A stretch of 64,000 nt of DNA from Arthrobacter sp. C9C5 (GTDB lineage: Bacteria; Actinomycetota; Actinomycetes; Actinomycetales; Micrococcaceae), in the NCBI RefSeq assembly GCF_013359735.1, contig NZ_JABFMX010000011.1:1-64000 (forward strand), given 5' to 3'. Below, piece after piece: positions 34,779-44,219 of this stretch. Numbering within the stretch: position 1 is the first letter of the stretch; each line of letters starts with the position of its first letter. The notes beneath the pieces were generated by a model that did no database searches, was not told the DNA's origin, and saw only the letters and a list, made by a program, of their open reading frames with translations. The position numbers were made by a program, and so were the translations under genes.

Positions 34779-35606
34779 TCAGGCTCCGACGACGGCCAGC
34801 AGGCGGCTGACCAGCGCGGTCCCCAGCGCGAGGGCGGCCGGGAAATGCCCCTTGGCCAGGGCAAGCGCGGCGGAGAACATCCCGACCATGGCGTAGGCGC
34901 TCACCGGGATCAGCACGAACCATTCCCGCCTCGAGCCTGCCCGGCCCAGCAGCGGGATGGAGAATGCCCCGTTGGCCTTCCAGACGTCCTTGACCAGCGG
35001 CAGCCTGCGCAGGAACTTCGGCGGCTTGACCACCAGCGGCCAGAGCAGCGGCACTCCCCCGGTGGTGATCATGTCGCCCACGATGTGCACCAAGACTCCG
35101 GTTAGCATCGACACCGGCAGCCAGGACCACTGGTGCGGAGCGAACCAGGTCACCAGGCCCGCCATGGCCAGGGCGAAGATCCAGTTGCTGATCCAGCCGT
35201 ACTTGGGAAACAGCTTCAGTGCCTTCGCGGCGATGTTGATCATGAACATGCACAGCAGCCCGGCGCCCACGGACAGCAGGCCCCAGTCCGTCTGTAGCTG
35301 GGCTTGCCCGGCCATCGCCGCGAGCAGCACGAAGAACGCGGCGCCGAGGATCGAGTGGGTGCCCTGGCGGTGGCCGCCGGAGGCGTTCTCGATCCCCACG
35401 GCGATCATGTTGGACAGCGGCGGCAGGGCATGCGCCACCGTGCTGGAGCGGTGGTCCCAGTCGCAGACCAGGGCAGTCCCCGCCGTTGCCATCCCGCCGA
35501 TCACAATCCCGGTGGCATCCAGCGGATACCAGCCCAGCGCGTAGGGTCCGGTCGAGGCAATAGCCACCCACGCCGCGGCCCCGGACGCGGCGTGGTGTCC
35601 TCCCAT
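34779..35606 (-). CDS. Membrane-bound metal-dependent hydrolase, YdjM type
   Basis: This protein of about 275 residues reads from ATG 35606, with GTG 35609 also possible. It matches the YdjM/LexA-regulated membrane-bound hydrolase family: early MGGHHAASGAAAW, CDWDHRSSTVAHA, HRQGTHSILG with the conserved His/Asp set, and a second half with VHIVGDMITTGGVPLLWP. About six TM helices are predicted. The family is phospholipase C/D-like in sequence, but its substrate is not known. The start lies 4-7 nt beyond the mfd stop, so the two are probably co-transcribed, which fits a DNA-damage link. Confidence 0.82.
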   Translation of the reverse strand: MGGHHAASGAAAWVAIASTGPYALGWYPLDATGIVIGGMATAGTALVCDWDHRSSTVAHALPPLSNMIAVGIENASGGHRQGTHSILGAAFFVLLAAMAGQAQLQTDWGLLSVGAGLLCMFMINIAAKALKLFPKYGWISNWIFALAMAGLVTWFAPHQWSWLPVSMLTGVLVHIVGDMITTGGVPLLWPLVVKPPKFLRRLPLVKDVWKANGAFSIPLLGRAGSRREWFVLIPVSAYAMVGMFSAALALAKGHFPAALALGTALVSRLLAVVGA

Positions 35607-35612
35607 CACGGC

Positions 35613-38600
35613 CTAGCCCACCGAGAGCGGGACGTCGGAGAAGATCGCCTCGATCACGCCGTTGGCCCAGGCCAGGATTTCGGCGTCCTGCAGGTCGCGG
35701 CCGCCGATCCGGGCCGTCTTGGGCTTGGGGATCAGCACCGCGTCCAAAGCCGGTTTCGCCTGCGAGCCGGGGTACATCCGGGCCAGCCGCATCAGCTTGG
35801 ACTCCGGCAGCTGGGCGGGCGAGAACTTGATGAAGTTGCCCTGCAGGGCGACGTCGGTGAGGCCGGCCTCGCGCGCCCCGACCCGGAAACGGGCCACCGC
35901 GACGAGGTTCTTCGCCGGCAGCGGCAGCTCCCCGTAGCGGTCCACGAGCTCGGCCTCGACCTCGTCGATCGCCTCGTTGCTGAGGGCCGCGGCCAGCTTG
36001 CGGTAGGCCTCCAGGCGCAACCGCTCACCGGGGACGTAGTCGTGTGGCAGGTGCGCGTTGACCGGCAGCTCGATCTTCATCTCCGCGGCCTTCTCCTCGG
36101 CCTCGCCGCGGTAGTCCGCCACCGCCTCGCCGACCAGCCGGATGTACAGGTCGAAGCCGACGCCCTGGATGTGGCCGGACTGTTCACCGCCCAGCAGGTT
36201 GCCGGCGCCGCGGATCTCAAGGTCCTTCATGGCCAGCTGCATGCCGGCGCCGAGTTCGTTGTGCGTCGCGACGGCCTTGAGCCGTTCCAGCGCCACCTCG
36301 CCCAGCGGCTTTTCGGAGGGGTAGAGGAAATAGGCGTAGGCCCGTTCCCGTCCGCGGCCCACGCGGCCGCGCAGCTGGTGCAGCTGGGAGAGCCCGTACT
36401 TGTCCGCGCCGTCCACGATCAGGGTGTTGGCGTTGGAGATGTCCAGCCCGGTTTCGATGATGGTGGTGCAAACCAGGACGTCGAAGCGCTTCTCCCAGAA
36501 GTCCACGATGATCTGTTCCAGCCGGCTTTCGGACATCTTGCCGTGTGCCACCTCGACGCGCGCCTCCGGGACCAGTTCGCGGATTTTCGCCGCGGTGCGC
36601 TCGATCGTGGAGACCCGGTTGTGCACGAAGAAGACCTGCCCCTCGCGCATCAGCTCGCGGCGGATCGCGGCAGAAGTCTGCTTGTCCGTGTACGGGCCGA
36701 CATAGGTCAGCACCGGGTGCCGCTCCTCCGGCGGGGTCGCCAGCGTGGAGGTTTCCCGGATGCCGGTCAGGGACATCTCCAGGGTGCGCGGGATGGGGGT
36801 GGCGCTCATGGCCAGGACGTCCACGTTGGTGCGCATCTTCTTCAGCGCTTCCTTGTGTTCGACGCCGAAGCGCTGCTCCTCGTCGACGATCACGAGGCCC
36901 AGGTCCTTGAACGCGAAGTCCTTGGACAGCAGCCGGTGCGTGCCGATCACGACGTCCACCGAGCCGTTCTTCACGCCCTCGGCCGTTTCCTTGGCCTCCT
37001 TGGCGCCCTGGAAGCGGGACAGCGGCTTGACCCGCAGCGGGAAGCCGGAGAAGCGCTCGGTGAAGGTCTCGTAGTGCTGCTGGGCCAGCAGCGTGGTGGG
37101 CACCAGCACGGCCACCTGCTTGCCGTCCTGGACCGCCTTGAACGCCGCCCGGACCGCGATCTCGGTCTTGCCGTAGCCGACGTCGCCGGAGACCAGGCGG
37201 TCCATCGGGATCTCCCGTTCCATGTCCGCCTTGACCTCGTTGATGGTGGTCAGCTGGTCCGGGGTCTCCACGTAGGGGAAGGCTTCCTCGAGTTCGCGCT
37301 GCCACGGGGTGTCGGGGCCGAAGGCGTGGCCGCGGGAGGCCATCCGGGCCGAGTACAGCCGGATCAGTTCGCCGGCGATCTCCTTGACGGCCTTGCGCGC
37401 CTTGGACTTGGTGCTGGCCCAGTCCGAGCCGCCCATCTTGCTCAGCACCGGCGTGTCGCCGCCGACGTAGCGCGTGACCTGGTCGAGTTGGTCGGTGGGG
37501 ACGAAGAGCCGGTCACCCGGAGCGCCGCGCTTGGAGGGGGCGTATTCGAGCACCAGGTATTCGCGCACGCCATCTCCCCCGCCCGCGACCTTGCGCTGGA
37601 TCAGCTCCACGAACCGGCCGATGCCGTGCTGTTCGTGCACGACGAAGTCGCCGGCCAGCAGTTGCAGCGGGTCCACCGCGTTGCGCCGCTTGGACGGCAT
37701 CCGGCGCATGTCCTTGGTGGAGCCGGCGGAGGTCCGGCCCAGCAGGTCGGCCTCGGTCAGCAGGGCAACCTTGAGCCGGTCCAGGACGAAGCCGCGGCCG
37801 ACGGCGGCGGTGGTCACCTCGATCAGGCCGGGCTGCGGGTCGGCGTCGAGGGACTCCACCCGGGCGCACGGGATGTCGTTGTCGTGGAACAGTTCAGCGA
37901 GGCGCTGCGCCGGGCCGGGGCCCTCGGTGGCGACGACGATCCGCCACTGCTCCCGCACGTGCGAGCCGATGAAGTCCATCATCTCGGCCACGTCGCCCTG
38001 GTAGCCGCGCGGTTCGCGGGCGTGCAGGTTCAGCACGTCGATCTCGGGCAGCAGTTCCTCGTCGCTGGCGAGCGAGGTGATGGACCACCAGGAGACTCCG
38101 TGCGCGAGTGCCGTGCTGCGGGTCTCGCCGAGGGAGCGGAAGCTCGCCGAGTGCAGGGCCGCGGAGGCCGCGGAGCTCAGGTCCAAGGGCGCCGCGCCGC
38201 CGTCTGAGGCCGTGGACCAGGCCGCCTCGAGGAACTCCTCGTTGGTGGCGGCGAGGTCGTGGGCACGGGTACGGACCTTTTCGGGTTCGATCACCACCGA
38301 GATGGAGCCCTCCGGGAACTGGTCCAGGAACGGCACCATGGAGTCGACCAGCACCGGGGCCAGGGATTCCATGCCCTCGACGGCGATGCCGCCGGCGATC
38401 TTCTCCAGCATGTCCGCCGCGGCCGGCAGCTGCGCCTTCAGCGTCGCGGCCCGGGACATCACCGAGGGCGTGATCAGGATTTCACGGCAGGGCGGGGCGT
38501 GCAGTTCGGTGGGGTGGTGCACGCCCGGCGCGGTCAACGAGCGCTGGTCGGCGACGGCGAACCAGCGCATCTGCTCGACCTCGTCGCCGAAGAACTCCAC

Positions 38601-39263
38601 CCGGATCGGGTGGTCCTCGGTGGGCGGGAAGACATCCAGCATGCCGCCGCGTACCGCGAACTCGCCGCGCCGGGTGACCATGTCCACCCGGGCGTAGGCG
38701 GCGTCGGCGAGGTTCTTCACGACGTCGCCGAACGGGACCTCCTGGCCGAGCTTGAGGGTCACCGGGACCAGCTCGCCGAGCCCGGCCACGATCGGCTGGA
38801 CCACGGCCCGGACCGGGGCGACGACGACGCGCAGGGCGCCCCCGGCCTCGGCGTGCGCGAGGCGGCGGAGCACGGAGAGCCGGCGGCCGACGGTGTCCGA
38901 GCGGGGCGAGAGCCGCTCGTGCGGCAGGGTCTCCCAGCTGGGGAATTCCGCCACCGTGTCGGCCGGCAGGAAGGCGCCCAGTGCGGCGGCGAGGTCTTCG
39001 GCCTCGCGGCCGGTGGCGGTGACGGCGAGCACCACCGGGGCGGCGCCGCCGTCGGCAGCCCCTCCGCCGGGCGTGTGGCCGGACGCGAGGCCGTCGGCCA
39101 TCTCCGCCAGCAGCGCGGCGCGCAGCCCGGCGGGGGCGCTGATCTGGTAGTCCTCGCTGCGGGCCGTGAACGGCCGGGACGCTTCGGCCTGCACCCGGGC
39201 AAAGGACGTGTCCTCGGCGAGGACACGCCGCAGACCGGTGAGAGAAGGGCCGTTGAGGCTCAT
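35613..39263 (-). CDS. mfd: Transcription-repair coupling factor
   Basis: This 1216-residue protein starts at ATG 39263 (CAGGAG 8 nt upstream). Mfd removes stalled RNA polymerase from lesions and recruits UvrA. Layout: UvrB-like N-terminal domains (about 1-450), the RNAP-interaction domain around DFVVHEQHGIGRFVELIQRKVAG (about 510-590), then RecG-like translocase motors: Walker A GDVGYGKTEIAVRAAF, DEEQRFGVEHKEALK, SATPIPRTLEMSLTGIRE, LVCTTIIETGLDISNANTL, and LRGRVGRGRERAYAYFLY. A C-terminal TRCF domain ends near DVPLSVG. Compared with E. coli (1148 residues), extra Ala/Gly-rich loops occur in the N-terminal half. Confidence 0.97.
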   Translation of the reverse strand: MSLNGPSLTGLRRVLAEDTSFARVQAEASRPFTARSEDYQISAPAGLRAALLAEMADGLASGHTPGGGAADGGAAPVVLAVTATGREAEDLAAALGAFLPADTVAEFPSWETLPHERLSPRSDTVGRRLSVLRRLAHAEAGGALRVVVAPVRAVVQPIVAGLGELVPVTLKLGQEVPFGDVVKNLADAAYARVDMVTRRGEFAVRGGMLDVFPPTEDHPIRVEFFGDEVEQMRWFAVADQRSLTAPGVHHPTELHAPPCREILITPSVMSRAATLKAQLPAAADMLEKIAGGIAVEGMESLAPVLVDSMVPFLDQFPEGSISVVIEPEKVRTRAHDLAATNEEFLEAAWSTASDGGAAPLDLSSAASAALHSASFRSLGETRSTALAHGVSWWSITSLASDEELLPEIDVLNLHAREPRGYQGDVAEMMDFIGSHVREQWRIVVATEGPGPAQRLAELFHDNDIPCARVESLDADPQPGLIEVTTAAVGRGFVLDRLKVALLTEADLLGRTSAGSTKDMRRMPSKRRNAVDPLQLLAGDFVVHEQHGIGRFVELIQRKVAGGGDGVREYLVLEYAPSKRGAPGDRLFVPTDQLDQVTRYVGGDTPVLSKMGGSDWASTKSKARKAVKEIAGELIRLYSARMASRGHAFGPDTPWQRELEEAFPYVETPDQLTTINEVKADMEREIPMDRLVSGDVGYGKTEIAVRAAFKAVQDGKQVAVLVPTTLLAQQHYETFTERFSGFPLRVKPLSRFQGAKEAKETAEGVKNGSVDVVIGTHRLLSKDFAFKDLGLVIVDEEQRFGVEHKEALKKMRTNVDVLAMSATPIPRTLEMSLTGIRETSTLATPPEERHPVLTYVGPYTDKQTSAAIRRELMREGQVFFVHNRVSTIERTAAKIRELVPEARVEVAHGKMSESRLEQIIVDFWEKRFDVLVCTTIIETGLDISNANTLIVDGADKYGLSQLHQLRGRVGRGRERAYAYFLYPSEKPLGEVALERLKAVATHNELGAGMQLAMKDLEIRGAGNLLGGEQSGHIQGVGFDLYIRLVGEAVADYRGEAEEKAAEMKIELPVNAHLPHDYVPGERLRLEAYRKLAAALSNEAIDEVEAELVDRYGELPLPAKNLVAVARFRVGAREAGLTDVALQGNFIKFSPAQLPESKLMRLARMYPGSQAKPALDAVLIPKPKTARIGGRDLQDAEILAWANGVIEAIFSDVPLSVG

Positions 39264-39473
39264 GGCGGGAACTCCTGGAGTGATCACGGGCATGCAGGCA
39301 ACACGAATACCCGAAATTCGCAAGAATCCCGGGTACTTCCAGCCTACCGCGACCCGGAGGCGGCCCGGCACCCGGGACTAAGCTGGCACGACGGGGCTCC
39401 GGCCGTCCAGGCTGCAGTCCAGCGCGGCCGGCGCTCCGAATGGCTTATATCCGCAATGATGAAGGAGCCACCC

Positions 39474-40997
39474 ATGAACGGCACCCCCCACGCCATGAAC
39501 CCGAAGACCGTGCTCGTCACCGGCGCCACCGGTTACATCGGTGGCCGGCTGGTCCCCCGGCTGCTTGAGGCCGGCCACCGGGTGAAGGTCCTGGTCCGTA
39601 CCCCGGCGAAAATCGCCGGCGTCCCCTGGCTGGAACAGGTCGAGGTGGTCCAGAGCAGCCTCGACGACGGCGCGGCGCTGCAGGAGGCCCTGGACGGCGT
39701 CGACGTGCTCTACTACCTGGTCCACTCGATGGCCGGCGGCGCCGGGTTCGAGGCCAAGGAAAAGGCGATGGCCGAGACGGCGGCGCAGGCAGCCGCGGCG
39801 GCCGGCGTGGACCGGATCGTCTACCTCGGCGGGCTGCACCCCTCCGACGCCGAGCTCTCCACCCACATGCGCTCCCGCGAGGCCGTGGGCAAGGTCTTCC
39901 TCGACGGGCCGGTGGACGCGGTCGTGTTCCAGGCCGGCGTGGTGATCGGCTCCGGCTCGGCCTCCTTCGAAATGATCCGGCACCTGTCCGAGACCCTGCC
40001 GGTGATGCCCGCCCCCAGCTGGGTGCGGAACAAGATCGAGGCCATCGCGGTCCGGGACGTGCTGCACTACCTGGTCGGCGCGGCGTCGCTGGAGGGACGC
40101 ATCAACCGCACCTTCGACATCGGCTCACGGCAGGTGCTCAGCTACGCCGGGATGATGCAGGAGTACGCGGCGGAGGCCGGACTCCCGCACCGGGTGGTGC
40201 TGGCCCTCCCCATCCCCGCCCCAAAGCTCGCGGGCATGTGGGTCGCGCTGACCACGCCGATCCCGCTGTCCATGTCGCTGCCCCTGGTGGAGTCGCTGCA
40301 GCACGACGCCGTCTCCCGGGAACATGACATCGACTCCTACATCCCACTGCCGGAGGGCGGCCTCACCCCCTACCGGCGCGCCGTCGCCCTGGCCCTGGGC
40401 AAGGAACGGGACGGCCAGGTGGAGACCACCTGGGCCAACGCCGGAGCCGACGCCGATCCCCTGCCGAGCGACCCGGAGTGGGCCGGCCACCGCGTCTACG
40501 TCGACGAGCGCAGCTACTCCAGCGCGGTGGACCCGAAACACGTCTGGACCATCATCGAAGGCATCGGCGGCCGCAACGGCTGGTATTCGCTGCCGCTGGC
40601 CTGGAGCGTGCGCGGCTGGCTGGACAAGCTCACCGGCGGCGCGGGCCTGGCGCGCGGCCGGCGGCACCCGCACCTGCTGGCCGAAGGCGAGGTGGTCGAC
40701 TGGTGGCGGGTCGAGCGGATCGACCGCGGCCGGCTGCTCCGGCTGCGGGCCGAGATGCGGGCACCGGGCCGGGCCTGGCTGGAACTTTCGGTCGAACCCG
40801 AGGGCACCGGCAGCCGCTACCGGCAACGGGCCATCTTCTTCCCGAAGGGCCTCAGCGGCAAGCTCTACTGGCTCGCGGTCCTGCCGTTCCACAGCCTCAT
40901 TTTCCCCGCGATGTCGCGGAATATCGCCGCCGCGGCGCAGCGCCTCGCAGAGAAGGAGCCAGACGCCGAATCGGAACCGGCGGGGCCCACCGCGTAG
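39474..40997 (+). CDS. NAD(P)-binding Rossmann protein with C-terminal DUF2867
   Basis: This 507-residue protein starts at ATG 39474, where GAAGGAG sits 6 nt upstream. Residues about 12-240 are an NmrA/atypical-SDR domain (VLVTGATGYIGGRLVPRLLEAGHRVKVLVR, YLVHSMA, IVYLGGLHPS). From about 330 the sequence matches DUF2867 (VYVDERSYSSAVDPKHVWTIIEGIGGRNGWYSLPLAWSVRGWLDKLTGGAGLARGRR). The fusion is common in actinobacteria. The activity is unknown; a role in binding or reducing a lipid-like substrate is only a guess. The DUF2505 gene follows 47 nt downstream. Confidence 0.85.
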   Translation: MNGTPHAMNPKTVLVTGATGYIGGRLVPRLLEAGHRVKVLVRTPAKIAGVPWLEQVEVVQSSLDDGAALQEALDGVDVLYYLVHSMAGGAGFEAKEKAMAETAAQAAAAAGVDRIVYLGGLHPSDAELSTHMRSREAVGKVFLDGPVDAVVFQAGVVIGSGSASFEMIRHLSETLPVMPAPSWVRNKIEAIAVRDVLHYLVGAASLEGRINRTFDIGSRQVLSYAGMMQEYAAEAGLPHRVVLALPIPAPKLAGMWVALTTPIPLSMSLPLVESLQHDAVSREHDIDSYIPLPEGGLTPYRRAVALALGKERDGQVETTWANAGADADPLPSDPEWAGHRVYVDERSYSSAVDPKHVWTIIEGIGGRNGWYSLPLAWSVRGWLDKLTGGAGLARGRRHPHLLAEGEVVDWWRVERIDRGRLLRLRAEMRAPGRAWLELSVEPEGTGSRYRQRAIFFPKGLSGKLYWLAVLPFHSLIFPAMSRNIAAAAQRLAEKEPDAESEPAGPTA

Positions 40998-41044
40998 GAT
41001 GTTGGGAGCCCGAAACGTCCAGTCCCACCCATGGAGGACCCCCA

Positions 41045-41542
41045 ATGGCCCTGAGTGCATCCACCACCCTTCCGCACAGCGTTGAGAGCGTCACGGCAGT
41101 CTTCGTCAACGAGGACTTCCTGCGCCACACCAGCGAACTCGTCGGCGGAACCCTTGAATCGTTTACCGTCGACGGCGACCCCGCCGGCGCCTTCAACACC
41201 ACGACGGTCCGCACCATCCCCACGAACCGGATGCCGGACCTGGCCCGCAAGTTCGTCGGCGAGAGCCTGAAGGTAACGCAGCTGGAGAGCTGGGGCGCCC
41301 CGGAGGCCGACGGTTCGCGGCAGAGCAACATCTCGCTGAATGTCGCCGGCGCCCCGCTGGACGTCAACGCCGTGCAGCGCCTCGTCGCCGACGGCGGCAG
41401 CACCCGGATCGAGCTGGAGGGCACGGTCACCTCGTCCGTGCCGCTGCTGGGCGGGAAGATCGCCGATGCGGCCGAGCCGATGGTCGGCAAGGCCCTCAAC
41501 ATCCAGTCCACGCAGGCCCAGGCCTGGCTGGAAAGCCACTAG
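41045..41542 (+). CDS. DUF2505 domain protein
   Basis: This protein of 165 residues starts at ATG 41045 (GGAGG 8 nt upstream). The pattern MALSASTTLPHSVESVTAVFVNEDFLRHTSELVGGTLESFTVDGDPAGAF, RTIPTNRMPDLARKFVGESLKVTQLESWG and the C-terminal SVPLLGGKIADAAEPMVGKAL matches DUF2505, a START/SRPBCC-like fold of unknown function. It lies between the DUF2867 gene and a small membrane gene, with tight spacing, in a probable three-gene unit. Confidence 0.82.
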   Translation: MALSASTTLPHSVESVTAVFVNEDFLRHTSELVGGTLESFTVDGDPAGAFNTTTVRTIPTNRMPDLARKFVGESLKVTQLESWGAPEADGSRQSNISLNVAGAPLDVNAVQRLVADGGSTRIELEGTVTSSVPLLGGKIADAAEPMVGKALNIQSTQAQAWLESH

Positions 41543-41545
41543 GCG

Positions 41546-41767
41546 ATGGAGCTGCCCGGCGCCCTGGCCGCTGTCCTGATCGTGGCCGGCGTCTGGTCCC
41601 TGGCCGTCTGGCCCCAGTTCCTGCGCCGGGTCATGAAAGACCCGCGGGCGCGCGACGCCGGCGGCAAGGCCACCCGCTTCCTCACCGTCCACGTCGTGCT
41701 GGTCAGCATTTCGATGCTGCTCGGCGCGGCGACGGCGGCGATCGGGATCGCGGGCCTGCTCTCCTAG
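41546..41767 (+). CDS. SCO4848-type small membrane protein
   Basis: This 73-residue protein starts at ATG 41546, 3 nt after the DUF2505 stop. It has an N-terminal TM (about 5-20), the WPQFLRRVMKDPRARD loop, and a second TM (about 47-70). This matches the actinobacterial SCO4848 membrane family of about 70 residues, function unknown. Translation is likely coupled to the upstream gene. Confidence 0.75.
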   Translation: MELPGALAAVLIVAGVWSLAVWPQFLRRVMKDPRARDAGGKATRFLTVHVVLVSISMLLGAATAAIGIAGLLS

Positions 41768-41872
41768 GCTGGGGATCCTGCTGTCTGCGCCCCGCCGCCA
41801 CTTGGGTTAATCCCGCGGCGGCGGCGGGGCTAGACTCAGGAAAATGCCTGTCCACTGCCGAAGGGGGATGCC

Positions 41873-42292
41873 TTGCGGCCCCAGCGCGTGGCCACGTGGG
41901 GACTCATCGCCTACGTCGCGGTGCTGGCTGCCGTCGCACTGTGGCCGCAGCCGGTGGACCGCCCGGTTGCCGGGCTGCTGCGCGCGGCGCTGAGGTGGCT
42001 GCACGGCCGGGGCATCCCCGGCTGGGTGGACTACGGCTTTGTGGAGTCCGCCGCCAATGTGCTGCTCTTCGTTCCGCTGGGCGCCCTGGTGGCCGTGGTC
42101 ATCGGCCGCGGCTACTGGTGGGTCGGCGCGGCCGCCGGGCTCCTGATCTCGTGCGCCATCGAACTCGCACAGCTGCTCTTCTTGCCAGGACGCTATCCCA
42201 CGATCGCCGATGTCCTGGCCAATACTCTCGGCGCCGTCCTTGGCGCACTGCTCACATTGCTGGTCCGGCGGCGCCGCAGGGCCGCCCCTTGA
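41873..42292 (+). CDS. VanZ-like membrane protein
   Basis: This 139-residue protein from TTG 41873 has AAGGGGG 6 nt upstream. Four TM helices are seen with the VanZ hallmarks: ESAANVLLFVPLGALVAVVIG, CAIELAQLLFLPGRYPTIADVLANTLGAVLGALL. VanZ relatives confer low-level teicoplanin tolerance in enterococci, but most homologues have no known role. TAGACT at 41831-41836 is a possible -10. Confidence 0.85.
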   Translation: MRPQRVATWGLIAYVAVLAAVALWPQPVDRPVAGLLRAALRWLHGRGIPGWVDYGFVESAANVLLFVPLGALVAVVIGRGYWWVGAAAGLLISCAIELAQLLFLPGRYPTIADVLANTLGAVLGALLTLLVRRRRRAAP

Positions 42293-42300
42293 GGCCCCCG

Positions 42301-42345
42301 CGGTCCCGGTCGCTTCGGTCCCGGTCGCTGCGTTCCTGGTCGCTT
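42301..42345. repeat. Three tandem 15-bp repeats
   Basis: CGGTCCCGGTCGCTT at 42301-42315 is repeated at 42316-42330 (one mismatch) and 42331-42345 (more diverged). It fills the 58-bp gap between the VanZ stop and the sufU stop (convergent genes). The unit length is a multiple of three. Confidence 0.6.
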
Positions 42346-42350
42346 CGGAC

Positions 42351-42821
42351 CTAGGAGGTACGGTCCTGGGCCGCGACGGCCTGGCCGAGGGCGTCCTCGG
42401 CAGCGACCCAGGAGAGCATCGCGCACTTCACTCGCGCGGCGTACCGGGACACGCCTTCAAAGGCCGCCGCGTCGCCCAGGATCTCCGGGTCGGCGGGCAC
42501 CTTGCCGCGGGAGCGCAGCACCTCGCGGAAGCTGTCGATCACGCTGTGCAGCTCGTCCGGATCCAGTCCCTCGGCGAGGTCGGTCAGCACGGAGGCCGAC
42601 GCCATCGAGATCGAACAGCCCTCGCCGTCCCAGCGCAGCTCGCTGACCTTTCCGCCGGCCACCGAGACCCGCAGCGTGATTTCGTCGCCGCAGACCGGGT
42701 TGAGCTGGTGCGACTGGCCGCTACTGGCCCCTTCGGGCACTCCGGCGCCGGCCAGGCCGCTGCCGTGACGAGCTTTGGAATGCTCCAGGATGATCTGCTG
42801 GTACAGCTGGTCAAGACTCAT
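42351..42821 (-). CDS. sufU: Iron-sulphur cluster assembly protein SufU
   Basis: This 156-residue protein has the three conserved cysteines (NPVCGDEI, GEGCSISMAS, ARVKCAML) and the aspartate of the SufU zinc site. An insertion of about 18 residues follows the second cysteine, typical of Gram-positive SufU. It accepts persulphide sulphur from SufS. It lies 12 nt after sufS on the same strand, so sufS-sufU form an operon. No sufBCD genes are in this window. Confidence 0.93.
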   Translation of the reverse strand: MSLDQLYQQIILEHSKARHGSGLAGAGVPEGASSGQSHQLNPVCGDEITLRVSVAGGKVSELRWDGEGCSISMASASVLTDLAEGLDPDELHSVIDSFREVLRSRGKVPADPEILGDAAAFEGVSRYAARVKCAMLSWVAAEDALGQAVAAQDRTS

Positions 42822-42833
42822 GCAGTGCCGTCC

Positions 42834-44141
42834 TCAGGCTTGAAAGTATTCGCGGACACCGGCGACGGCGTCGAGGAACGCGTCGACGTCGTCCGTGGTG
42901 TTGTACAGGTAGGTGCTGGCCCTCGTACTCGCCGTGAGTCCGAGCCGGCGGTGCAGCGGCTGGGCGCAGTGGTGACCCACGCGGACGGCGATCCCGCGGC
43001 TGTCGAGGAATTGCCCGACGTCGTGCGCGTGCACCCCGGCGACGTCGAACGCGGCCAGGCCGATCCGCTCCTCCCCCGCCGCCGGGCCCAGCACACGGAC
43101 CCCGGGGATGGCCGCAAGGCCTGACACGAGCCGCTGGCCCAGTTCCGTTTCCCAGGCGTGGATCCGGGCCGGGCCGGTTTCGCTGAGGTAGTTGGCGGCA
43201 GCGGCGAGCGCCACGGCCTGCGAGATTTTCTGGGTGCCGGCCTCGAAGCGCTGCGGGCTGGGCAGGAACCCGGCGCGCTCCATGGTGACAGTGGTGATCA
43301 TGGAGCCGCCGGTCAGGAACGGAGGCATGGCATTGAGCAGTTCCGAGCGCCCGTAGAGTCCGCCGATTCCGGTGGGGCCGAGCATCTTGTGCCCCGAGAA
43401 CACGGCGAAGTCCACGTCCAGGGCCTTGACGTCGAGGGGCAGGTGCGGGGCGGACTGGCAGGCGTCCAGCACCACGAGGGCACCGACGGCGCGGGCGAGC
43501 GGGACCAGCGTGGACACCGGGTTGATGGTCCCCAGGACATTGGAGGCGTGGGTGAAGGCCAGCACGCGGGTGCGGCCGCCGATCAGGCGCGCGGCGGCCT
43601 CGAGGTCCAGGGCGCCGGCATCGTCGACCGGGATAAACTTCAGCACGGCGCCGGTCCGGGCCGCCAGCTGCTGCCAGGGAATCAGGTTGGCGTGGTGCTC
43701 CATCTCGGTGACCACGATCTCGTCGCCGGCGGCCAGCGCGAAGCGGGCAGCTTCAGCCGGGGCGCCGGGCAGGGAGGCGTTCAGGAAGGAGTAGCTGAGC
43801 AGGTTCAGGCCCTCGGTGGCGTTGGACGTCCAGATCAGTTCGTCCGGGTCCGCGCCGATGAAGGCCGCCACGGTCTCGCGGGCGTCCTCGAAGGCTTCGG
43901 TGGCCTCCACCGCGAGGTAGTGGGCGCCGCGATGCACCGCGGAGTTCCGCTGTTCGTAGAACTCCTGCTCCGCTTCCAGCACGCTGAGCGGATTCTGTGA
44001 GGTGGCACCGGAATCCAGGTAGACGAGCGGGTTCCCGTTGACGGACCGGTGCAGGATCGGGAAGTCGTTGCGGATCCGCATGACCTCCTCGTTGCCCAGC
44101 GCCGTGGCTGAGCGGAGGAGATGGGCTGGTGTGGCAACCAT
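42834..44141 (-). CDS. sufS: Cysteine desulfurase SufS
   Basis: This 435-residue PLP enzyme removes sulphur from cysteine for Fe-S cluster assembly. Group II features: YLDSGATSQNP, EMEHHANLIPWQQLA, the PLP lysine in VDFAVFSGHKMLGPTGIGGLYG at about residue 240, and the catalytic cysteine in RVGHHCAQPLHRRLG at about 378. The start at ATG 44141 has CAGGAG upstream. The N-terminus is about 20 residues longer than in E. coli. It forms an operon with sufU. Confidence 0.95.
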   Translation of the reverse strand: MVATPAHLLRSATALGNEEVMRIRNDFPILHRSVNGNPLVYLDSGATSQNPLSVLEAEQEFYEQRNSAVHRGAHYLAVEATEAFEDARETVAAFIGADPDELIWTSNATEGLNLLSYSFLNASLPGAPAEAARFALAAGDEIVVTEMEHHANLIPWQQLAARTGAVLKFIPVDDAGALDLEAAARLIGGRTRVLAFTHASNVLGTINPVSTLVPLARAVGALVVLDACQSAPHLPLDVKALDVDFAVFSGHKMLGPTGIGGLYGRSELLNAMPPFLTGGSMITTVTMERAGFLPSPQRFEAGTQKISQAVALAAAANYLSETGPARIHAWETELGQRLVSGLAAIPGVRVLGPAAGEERIGLAAFDVAGVHAHDVGQFLDSRGIAVRVGHHCAQPLHRRLGLTASTRASTYLYNTTDDVDAFLDAVAGVREYFQA

Positions 44142-44219
44142 GGGCAGTAACTCCTGGATCGGCTTTCGCTGGGACGTAGCGGGAACGCCCGACCGGGCTG
44201 TTCCTATTACGTCACGCAG

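Noticed and set aside
35304..38207. 967-residue plus-strand open frame opposite mfd
   Set aside because: Its composition is biased and it has no domains; the minus strand encodes a full Mfd.
38259..39473. Plus-strand extension of the DUF2867 gene into mfd
   Set aside because: Antisense to mfd; the ATG at 39474 has a well-placed GAAGGAG site.
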